NCBI GenBank assembly: GCA_032124015.1
Contig: JAQBEH010000048.1
Location: forward strand, 1-29,542
Length of the DNA stretch: 29,542 nt
Reading direction: 5' to 3'
From: DASRJG01 sp032124015
GTDB lineage: Bacteria; Acidobacteriota; Polarisedimenticolia; Polarisedimenticolales; DASRJG01
In this document: positions 7,581 to 13,822 of the stretch, piece after piece
How positions within the stretch are numbered: position 1 is the first letter of the stretch
Layout: each line of letters opens with the position of its first letter
Program-made: the position numbers and the translations under genes
Notes under the pieces: generated by a model
Seen by the model: the letters and a program-made list of their open reading frames with translations, nothing else
The model's database searches: none
What the model was told of the DNA's origin: nothing

Positions 7581-10000
7581 GCGAGCGTGACGACGGTCGC
7601 ACCGTCACCCCCCTCGCCGGCGGCCCCGGGCCGAAACGCGGCAACCTGCGGATGGCCTTTGAGGTGGGCGCGCACCGCGAGGCGAAGCCGTCCGGTTCCG
7701 TGGCCGTGCACGATGCGCACCTCGGTGCGCCCGGAGCGCGCCGAGGCGTCCAGGAACTTGTCCACCGCCGGCAAGGCCTCGTCGACCGTTTGCCCCAGGA
7801 GGTGAAGCTCGCTCGGAACCTCCTCGTGGGGATCGTCCGAGCGTCCATCGCGCGGCCCTGCTGCGAGGGCCGCAAGAAGCGCGCTCTTTTTGGGAACGCG
7901 GGTTGGGGCTGGCCCGCCTGGGGCGCCGGCCTCGACGTCCCCCCGCGCCACGGTGAAGGTCGTCGTTCCCATGCGCACGTCGAGCTTGTCGCCGCGCACC
8001 GCCACGATCTCGCCGTCGCGGTCGAGAGAGAGGATGTGGACCCTGGACCCCTTTGCTATGACCAGCGGGAGCCGCGATCGGGAAGCCTCGCGCGGCGCAA
8101 TGGCCTGCTGCTTGTCGTTGAGCGAGGTGCGGAGGCGTCCCTCGGCGCGGAGCTGCGCGCGCTCGAGCTTGGCGCGCTCCTTGGCGTCCCTGAGGGTCGC
8201 AAGCTCTCGTCGCGAGAGTTCCTTGAACTCCTGAAGCGCCTCCGCGAGGGCCCTTTTCGCTTCGTCCCGCCGGCGCGCGGTCTCGTCGCCCAACGCCACC
8301 TCGTGCCTCAACCGCGCGGCCTCCCAGGCCACCTCCCTCCGCTTCAGTTCGTCAACCCTCGCTTCCGCTTCGGCGGTCAGATCCCTGAGCCGGGCCATGA
8401 ACGCCTCGGCACTCACCCCACGACTGCCGACCAACTCCCTCGCGCGCGTCACGAGCGCCGCATCCAGACCGAGTTTGGCGGCGACGTCGATTCCCGCCGA
8501 TGTTCCCGCCAGGCCGGCGAGCACGCGGTACGTCGGGCGCAGGGTAGTCTCGTCGAACTCCATCGCGGCGCTCGCCACGTTCGCTTCGGCGAACGCCCAA
8601 GCCTTGAGCGCGGCGTGGTGGGTCGTCGCGATCGCCGTGATCCCCAGAGCCATCAACCTCTCGAGCACCGATTGCGCGAGCGCGGCCCCCTCCCCCGGCT
8701 CGGTCCCCGTCCCGATCTCGTCGAAGAGAAAAAGCGCCGGGGGCGTGGCGGACGCGAGGTAGCGGGAGATGGCCTGCACGTGAGCCGAGAACGTCGAAAG
8801 ATCCGCGTCGATCGACTGATGGTCGCCGATGTCCGCCCGCAGGAGCCGGAACACGGGAAGCGAAGCCGACTCGGCTGCGACCGGGAGGCCGCACTGGGCC
8901 ATCAGACAGGCCAGGCCCACCGTTTTCAGGGCGACGGTCTTGCCCCCGGTATTCGGCCCCGAGATGACCAGAACGCGATCAAACGGGTCGATCTCGATGG
9001 AAATCGGCACGCAACGAGCCCCCTGCGCGGAGAGCCTGAGGTCGAGGAGCGGATGACGCACCGCGTCGAGTCGAAGAGGCCGGGCCGGCCCGAGGTCGGG
9101 CCGGCAGCCTTCGATGTGCCCCGCGAACAACGCCCTCGCCTGCAACGTGTCGGCGCGGGCGAGCCCGGAGATCGCGGCGACGATCTCGTCGCGGCGGGCG
9201 CGGTAGCGCTCCGTCCATCCGCGCACCACCCGCGCCTCCTCGGCGGTTTCCTGCTCGGCCAGGCGGACCAGGTCGTTGTTGAGCGCGACGGATGCGATCG
9301 GCTCGACGAAAAGCGTCTGCCCTGAGGACGAGGCCGCGTGCACAATCCCTTCGACCGGACGAGGACTGTCCGCGCGGACCGGGATCACGAAGCGGCCGTT
9401 ACGCTGCGTCACGAAATCGTCACGGACGAACGTGGCCGCCGCGGGGTCGTTGATGAACGCTTCGAGCTGACGACGCAAACGCTCGCCGGTTTTCCCGATC
9501 GCCGTGCGTACGCGGCGAAGTTCCGGCGAGGCGCCGTCTTCGATCTTTCCATCGGGAGCCACGTGGTCGGCGACCTCGCGGGCCAGGGCCGCCAGGTCGG
9601 GGATCGCCCGGCCGAGGCTCTTCAACGCGTCGAAACCCTCCGCCTCGATTCCAGAGAGCCGCTTCCTGAGAAAGGCCGCATCGAGCAGCGCGCTCGCGAG
9701 ATCCCGCAGCGGCAGCGGGTCCACCAGCATCCCTTCGAGGGCAAGCCCTGCCAGGGCCGGCTCCGGATCGCGTACACCGCCCGGAAGGAACCGGCCGAAA
9801 CGTAAGAGGTGGTCCACGGCCTCGAACACCGCTCGGAGCTCCGCGTCGAGGATCTGCAACGAGGTGATCGGCGCGAGCGCCAGCAGCCGAGCCTTCCCCG
9901 TCGTCGTGGCCGCATACGACGCGACGTAGGCGAGAACGGCGTCGAGCTCCAACGCCTCCCTCGAGGCCGCATCGAGGTCCAGGGAGGGCGAGGTGCTCAC
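7577..10000 (-). CDS. mutS2: MutS2 family ATPase with KOW-like and Smr domains
   Basis: 807 residues, normal length. MutS2 dimers suppress recombination and rescue collided ribosomes. Core and clamp helices precede the ATPase: Walker A GPNTGGKT at 348-355, signature region STFSAH at 402-407, Walker B LFLFDE at 423-428 and the switch HH at 461-462. A long coiled coil (about 535-635) carries the region needed for dimer and ribosome contacts, then a KOW-like segment (about 645-690) and a C-terminal Smr domain (about 731-803) with HGHGTGRLR. The Smr entry motif, usually LDLRG or LDLHG, reads LHLLG. The GTG start overlaps the pgsA stop in GTGA. Convergent four-base overlap with the YacP-like gene. 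Confidence 0.95.
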   Translation of the reverse strand: MSTSPSLDLDAASREALELDAVLAYVASYAATTTGKARLLALAPITSLQILDAELRAVFEAVDHLLRFGRFLPGGVRDPEPALAGLALEGMLVDPLPLRDLASALLDAAFLRKRLSGIEAEGFDALKSLGRAIPDLAALAREVADHVAPDGKIEDGASPELRRVRTAIGKTGERLRRQLEAFINDPAAATFVRDDFVTQRNGRFVIPVRADSPRPVEGIVHAASSSGQTLFVEPIASVALNNDLVRLAEQETAEEARVVRGWTERYRARRDEIVAAISGLARADTLQARALFAGHIEGCRPDLGPARPLRLDAVRHPLLDLRLSAQGARCVPISIEIDPFDRVLVISGPNTGGKTVALKTVGLACLMAQCGLPVAAESASLPVFRLLRADIGDHQSIDADLSTFSAHVQAISRYLASATPPALFLFDEIGTGTEPGEGAALAQSVLERLMALGITAIATTHHAALKAWAFAEANVASAAMEFDETTLRPTYRVLAGLAGTSAGIDVAAKLGLDAALVTRARELVGSRGVSAEAFMARLRDLTAEAEARVDELKRREVAWEAARLRHEVALGDETARRRDEAKRALAEALQEFKELSRRELATLRDAKERAKLERAQLRAEGRLRTSLNDKQQAIAPREASRSRLPLVIAKGSRVHILSLDRDGEIVAVRGDKLDVRMGTTTFTVARGDVEAGAPGGPAPTRVPKKSALLAALAAGPRDGRSDDPHEEVPSELHLLGQTVDEALPAVDKFLDASARSGRTEVRIVHGHGTGRLRLAVRAHLKGHPQVAAFRPGAAGEGGDGATVVTLA

Positions 10001-10614
10001 GACAGGTCTCGGTGCGTGCCCTTCTCGCGCACCTGCCGCACGGTCCGCCAGAGGTAGTGAAAGCCCGAAAGGAGGATGAGGACGAGCGTCGTCCCGATCG
10101 CGACGGACACGATCGGCGGGCTCACCGCAAGGTCGTTGCACAACAGCACCAGACCCGCCGTCACCAGCTCGGCGCCCGTTGTGATCTTGCCCCAGATCGA
10201 AGGCCTGAACTGCGTCTGGCCATAGGCGAGGTTCAACATGAGGGCGATGCCGACGATGAGGACGTCCCGGCTGATCAGGAGAATCGTCAGGCCGAGGGGA
10301 ATCCGGTTCGTCATCGGGATCGTCTGGAGAAGATTCGGGTACTTCGTCAGGAGAACGAACGCTGAGGTGACGAGCAATTTGTCGGCGGCCGGGTCGAGGA
10401 AGGCGCCCAGCGCGGTCCGCTGCTGAAACACCCGCGCGACGAGACCGTCCAACAGGTCGGTGACTCCGGCGGCGATGAACAGCCAGAGCGCCAGTCCGAA
10501 TCGCGCCTCGAGAATCGCGAGAATGAAGAAGGGAACGGCGACCAGCCGCAGAAACGTCAGCTGGTTCGCCAGGGTTAGATGGCCAACCCGTTTCTTGAGA
10601 TTGCCGGAACTCAT
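9997..10614 (-). CDS. pgsA: CDP-diacylglycerol-glycerol-3-phosphate 3-phosphatidyltransferase
   Basis: 205-residue inner-membrane enzyme making phosphatidylglycerol-phosphate, first committed step to phosphatidylglycerol and cardiolipin. The CDP-alcohol phosphotransferase signature D-x2-DG-x2-AR-x8-G-x3-D-x3-D is complete (Asp53, Asp56, Arg61, Gly70, Asp74, Asp78) and several hydrophobic helices follow. A CDP-alcohol transferase of another specificity is possible, but NQLTFLRLVAVPFF and the size favour PgsA. I start at the ATG at 10614 (MSSGNLKKR); longer readings add a non-membrane, promoter-like stretch. No Shine-Dalgarno; a TATAAG box lies 12 bases upstream. Followed by mutS2 with a four-base overlap. 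Confidence 0.9.
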   Translation of the reverse strand: MSSGNLKKRVGHLTLANQLTFLRLVAVPFFILAILEARFGLALWLFIAAGVTDLLDGLVARVFQQRTALGAFLDPAADKLLVTSAFVLLTKYPNLLQTIPMTNRIPLGLTILLISRDVLIVGIALMLNLAYGQTQFRPSIWGKITTGAELVTAGLVLLCNDLAVSPPIVSVAIGTTLVLILLSGFHYLWRTVRQVREKGTHRDLS

Positions 10615-10626
10615 GGGGAGAACGGC

Positions 10627-10632
10627 CTTATA
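10627..10632 (-). promoter_or_regulatory. Candidate -10 for pgsA-mutS2
   Basis: TATAAG on the minus strand, 12 bases before the pgsA ATG, with a weak -35 (TTGGTG, 10652-10657) at 19-base spacing. Would give a leader of about six bases and no ribosome site. Confidence 0.35.
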
Positions 10633-10675
10633 CCGCAGAAGGGGGCCTCCGCACCAACCCGCCCCGGGGCCCAAG

Positions 10676-10705
10676 TTGACTCCCCGGTTCGCCGGCCCCT
10701 ATGTT
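10676..10705 (+). promoter_or_regulatory. Sigma70-like promoter for the PilT-like gene
   Basis: TTGACT (10676-10681), an 18-base spacer and TATGTT (10700-10705) form the best -35/-10 pair in the window. The expected start near 10712 leaves a leader of about 60 bases with GAAGG before the ATG at 10773. Confidence 0.5.
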
Positions 10706-10772
10706 TCCTCCGGGCCGGGGCTCGTTGCGTTCCGGCGTTGAGGGGACCATTTCCCAGGAAGAAGGCAATTCG

Positions 10773-12221
10773 ATGACGATCGACGAGCTGCTCCGATTCA
10801 TGGTGCAGCAGGGCGCGAGCGATCTTCATTTGAAACCCATGCGTCCGCCCCTGCTGCGGATGAAGGGAAAGCTCCTCCCTCTGAAGGCCGATCCGCTCCA
10901 TCCCGAACGGCTGTGCGAGATGTTGACCGGTCTTTTGAACGACAAGCTGAAAAAGCAGCTCGAGGAGAACTGCGCGATCGACTTCGGGCATTCCGTCCCC
11001 GGCATCTCGCGATTCCGGGCGTCGGTGTTCAGGCAGCGCGGAACGCTCTGCGCGGTGTTCCGGCGCGTGCCTTTCGAGTTCCCCTCGCTCGAGGACTGGG
11101 GCCTGCCCCCGATCCTGGCCGACCTGGCGAAACTCCCCCAAGGGCTCGTTCTGATCACCGGGCCTACCGGCTCGGGGAAGTCCTCGACGCTCGCCGCGCT
11201 GATGCGGCTGGTCATCAACACGCGTCTCGTTCACGTCGTGACCATCGAAGACCCGATCGAATTTCTCCTGAACGACAACCTCGGCGCCGTCACCCAGCGC
11301 GAGGTCGGGACCGACACGCCGGGTTTCGCCGCCGCCTTGCGCAACGCGCTGCGACAGGATCCGGACGTGATCATGGTCGGCGAGACCCGCGACCTTCCCA
11401 CGATTCAGACGGTGCTCACCGCCGCCGAGACCGGCCATCTGGTCTTCTCGACGGTCCACACCAACGGCGCCGCCCAGACGATCGACCGGATCATCGACCA
11501 GTTCCCCGAGGGGAACCACCGCCAGATCCGCCAGCAACTCGCGAGTGTGCTTCAGGCCATCGTTTCGCTCAAGCTCGTCGAGCGCGCGGACGGCACCGGC
11601 CTCATCGCGGCGGTGGAGATCTTGCGGCAGTCCCCGCGCGTGTCCAAGCTGATCCTCGAGGGAAACCTCGAGGCCTTGGAAGAAGAGCTCGAAAGCTCGG
11701 TGACGTACTACAAGATGCAGTCGATGACCCAATCGCTCGCGGCCCTGGTCCTGCGAGGGGCCGTGAAGCGCGAGACCGCCCTCGCCATCTCGATGCGTCC
11801 CGGCGATCTCGACCTCATGTTGCGGAAATTCCTGTACGCCTCGGACGCCGCGGCGGCGGCGGAGCACGGAGAGCCCATGGCCGACCCCCTCAGCGATTTC
11901 TCCAAGATCCTGGAGCTCCAGGAGATCAAGAAGCTGTACGACGAGCTACAAGACCGGCACCGCCAGGACGTCAAAGACCGCGACGAGGAGATTGCGCGCC
12001 TCAAATCCGAGCAACTCCGTTTCGAAGCGCGGGAATCCGGCGCCGAGACCGACACGCTTCACGCCGAGGTCGCGCGCCTCTCGAAGCAGGCGCAGCTCAT
12101 CCGCCAAGAGTACGAGGCCAAGATCGAGCGGCTGAACGCTCGCCTACGCGAGCACCCTCAAAGCGCGATGTCCGCTCCCGCCCTAGGGCCCGAGGCGGGA
12201 AAGGGGTTTTTCAGGCGCTAG
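10773..12221 (+). CDS. PilT-like secretion/retraction ATPase with coiled-coil extension
   Basis: 482 residues; typical PilT is about 345-370. The N-terminal PAS-like domain begins LLRFMVQQGASDLHLKP. The RecA core has Walker A GPTGSGKS (130-137), Asp box VTIEDPIEF (about 156-164), Walker B DPDVIMVGETRD (197-207) and His box HTNGAAQTIDRIID. The PilT C-terminal motif AIRNLIREGK is replaced by RVSKLILEGN (about 289-298). After about 365 a charged helical tail runs to about 460 (LQEIKKLYDELQDRHRQD and onward), predicted coiled coil, then a low-complexity end. PilT powers pilus retraction; no pilB, pilC or pilin genes are near, so the partner is unknown. GAAGG precedes the ATG. Its end overlaps hfq tail to tail by 11 bases. 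Confidence 0.88.
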   Translation: MTIDELLRFMVQQGASDLHLKPMRPPLLRMKGKLLPLKADPLHPERLCEMLTGLLNDKLKKQLEENCAIDFGHSVPGISRFRASVFRQRGTLCAVFRRVPFEFPSLEDWGLPPILADLAKLPQGLVLITGPTGSGKSSTLAALMRLVINTRLVHVVTIEDPIEFLLNDNLGAVTQREVGTDTPGFAAALRNALRQDPDVIMVGETRDLPTIQTVLTAAETGHLVFSTVHTNGAAQTIDRIIDQFPEGNHRQIRQQLASVLQAIVSLKLVERADGTGLIAAVEILRQSPRVSKLILEGNLEALEEELESSVTYYKMQSMTQSLAALVLRGAVKRETALAISMRPGDLDLMLRKFLYASDAAAAAEHGEPMADPLSDFSKILELQEIKKLYDELQDRHRQDVKDRDEEIARLKSEQLRFEARESGAETDTLHAEVARLSKQAQLIRQEYEAKIERLNARLREHPQSAMSAPALGPEAGKGFFRR

Positions 12222-12429
12222 GCGTTGCCGCCGGGGCCACCGTTGCGATCGCGTGTTTGAAGACCATCTGGTCACCGTCGGTCGTGTCGAGCAGAATCGT
12301 AAACTTGTCGAACGCACGAAGCCGGCCCAGGAGTCGCGTTCCGTTCGCTAACGAAACAGACAGAAGCGCGCGCTCCTTGCGAGCCCTGTTGAAGAACTCG
12401 TTCTGGATGCCTCCACTGTCGGTTTCCAT
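12211..12429 (-). CDS. hfq: RNA chaperone Hfq
   Basis: 72-residue Sm-like protein forming hexamers that pair small RNAs with mRNAs. The Sm1 region (NEFFNRARKERALLSVSLANG) carries the Gln9 equivalent of the proximal-site Gln8, and Sm2 has QMVFKHAIATV, the FKHA version of the usual YKHA (Lys58, His59). There is almost no C-terminal tail, unlike enterobacterial Hfq. Start at 12429 is set by GGAGG upstream and by family alignment; longer readings reach back into miaA. It lies 35 bases after miaA, the classic miaA-hfq order, and its last 11 bases overlap the end of the PilT-like gene on the opposite strand. Confidence 0.93.
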   Translation of the reverse strand: METDSGGIQNEFFNRARKERALLSVSLANGTRLLGRLRAFDKFTILLDTTDGDQMVFKHAIATVAPAATPSA

Positions 12430-12464
12430 CGTGTCTTCCTCCCAACGAATCGAATGCGTCGAGT

Positions 12465-13415
12465 CTAACACGCCGACCCCGCACCCTCTCTCGTTCTCGC
12501 CGCGTTCCACGCTGAAAGCACGGTTGCAACCAGAGCGTCGATCCCCACGGAAGCGTCGAGCCAGATCAGGCCGGGCTCTTTACGGAACCAGGTGCGCTGA
12601 CGCTTCGCGTATTGGCGCGTCGCGACGACGATCGCGTCCCGCGTTCCGGCGGGGTCGCGTCGCTGATGCCTCGCGCGGAGGATCTCCCGGTAGCCGATTC
12701 CCTTGAACGCGTTGGCGGATGCGCTGACGCCTTGGGCCAACAGCCGGTCCACCTCACCCGGAAGGTCCGCCGCGAAAAAGGCGTCGACGCGGACAGCCAA
12801 TCGCGAGGCCAACACGTCCCGATCCAGGTCCAGACCGATTTTCAACGCACGGTAGCGCTCTTCGCCGTCCACCCAGGTCCCCATGCGGGCGAGCGTGGCG
12901 CTCCAGGTCTCCCCGGAACGAAGCGCCAGCTCGAGCGCCCGCACGATCCGTTGCGCGTCCTCGGGCCGGACACGCTCGGCGCTTTCAGGGTCGAGGGTTG
13001 CGAGCAGCCGGTGGACGCGCCTCACGCCGAATCGGGCGATTTGCGCGTTGAGGCGCGCGCGCAGCGCCTCGTCCCGCGGGGGCGCCGCGACGATTCCTTT
13101 GAGGAGCCCGCGCAGATACATTCCCGAGCCGCCGGCGACGACCGGCACGCCCCCGCGCGCGAGGATGGCGGCGATCGCGGCATCGGCGTCTCGCACGTAC
13201 TGGGCAAGGGAGTAGTCGTTGCTCGGGTCGGCAATGTCGATCAGCCAATGCGGGACACGCTCCCGCTCCTGGCGCGTGGGCTTTGCGGTCGCCGCGTCGA
13301 GGCCGCGGTAAACCTGAAGGGCATCGCAGCCGACCACCTCGCCTCGCAGGCGCTCGGCGACCAACGCTGCGAGCTGCGATTTCCCGGTGCCCGTCGGCCC
13401 GCAAACGACGAGAAT
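12465..13415 (-). CDS. miaA: tRNA dimethylallyltransferase, non-canonical start
   Basis: About 316 residues. MiaA adds a dimethylallyl group to A37 of tRNAs reading UNN codons. From the proposed first residue: P-loop GPTGTGKS (6-13), DALQVYRGLDAATAKPT (31-47, normally DSMQVYRGMDIGTAKPT), GGSGMYLRGLL (95-105) and RQYAKRQRTWFR near 267-278. No in-frame ATG, GTG or TTG lies just before the P-loop; the nearest upstream candidate, GTG at 13565, would add about 50 unrelated residues inside the previous gene. GGGAGG at 13427-13432, spanning the upstream stop, points to a start close by, and ATT at 13415 gives a natural-looking N-terminus. The start is therefore tentative; the protein identity is firm. 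Confidence 0.9.
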   Translation of the reverse strand: MLVVCGPTGTGKSQLAALVAERLRGEVVGCDALQVYRGLDAATAKPTRQERERVPHWLIDIADPSNDYSLAQYVRDADAAIAAILARGGVPVVAGGSGMYLRGLLKGIVAAPPRDEALRARLNAQIARFGVRRVHRLLATLDPESAERVRPEDAQRIVRALELALRSGETWSATLARMGTWVDGEERYRALKIGLDLDRDVLASRLAVRVDAFFAADLPGEVDRLLAQGVSASANAFKGIGYREILRARHQRRDPAGTRDAIVVATRQYAKRQRTWFRKEPGLIWLDASVGIDALVATVLSAWNAARTREGAGSAC

Positions 13416-13423
13416 CGGAGGTC

Positions 13424-13768
13424 TTACCTCCCGGACGAACGGGGCAAATTCGGACCGGAGGGCATCCGGTTGTGGGATTGGTCCCTCGCGGCGTTCACCG
13501 CCGCCTGCAGGTGATCGAGGCAGTAGGTGTGTCCCCGCTCGGTGGAACGGCCGCAGACTCTGCACCGCTCCTTGGGGAACATGCCCGCAACCGGCGTCAG
13601 CACCCAAAGGACCAGGCCCACCCCGAGCGTGACCACTCCCGCCTTCAACGTCAGGCCGGACCAGCGGTCGTCGGTGCTCGCTGGAATCCATGCCGCAACC
13701 TCGGCGACCCAAAGCCCGATGGTCACCACGATCAGCAGCACTCCGAGCCCTAGCAACCTTCGACCCAC
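13424..13768 (-). CDS. Small membrane protein with C-terminal zinc-ribbon-like motif
   Basis: 114 residues of unknown function. Two hydrophobic segments (about 5-24 and 41-62) flank a short loop with two Trp, followed by a cytoplasmic-type tail holding CRVCGRSTERGHTYCLDHL, a C-x2-C-x10-C-x2-H pattern that could bind zinc. The GTG start is preceded by AGGAGGT with eight-base spacing, a strong ribosome site. Its TAA stop lies inside the GGGAGGTAA that may serve as the miaA ribosome site, so it is probably the first gene of a miaA-hfq operon. Confidence 0.75.
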   Translation of the reverse strand: MGRRLLGLGVLLIVVTIGLWVAEVAAWIPASTDDRWSGLTLKAGVVTLGVGLVLWVLTPVAGMFPKERCRVCGRSTERGHTYCLDHLQAAVNAARDQSHNRMPSGPNLPRSSGR

Positions 13769-13807
13769 CTCGCGGGACCTCCTCGTATCCGGACTCCTGC
13801 GAGCTTG

Positions 13808-13813
13808 AATATA
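13808..13813 (-). promoter_or_regulatory. Candidate -10 for the 13768-miaA-hfq operon
   Basis: TATATT on the minus strand, about 40 bases before the GTG at 13768 and just after the stop of the SpoIID-like gene. The -35 region is weak. The same TCTATATT sequence occurs before the 3758 gene. Confidence 0.35.
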
Positions 13814-13822
13814 GAGTCCGGA

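Noticed and set aside
7403..9325. 640-codon plus-strand frame opposite mutS2
   Set aside because: Low-complexity Arg-rich translation with no family features; mutS2 on the other strand has all motifs.
10913..12706. 597-codon plus-strand frame over the PilT-like gene, hfq and miaA end
   Set aside because: It is frame-shifted PilT-like sequence followed by antisense of hfq and miaA; composition is Arg/Pro-rich.
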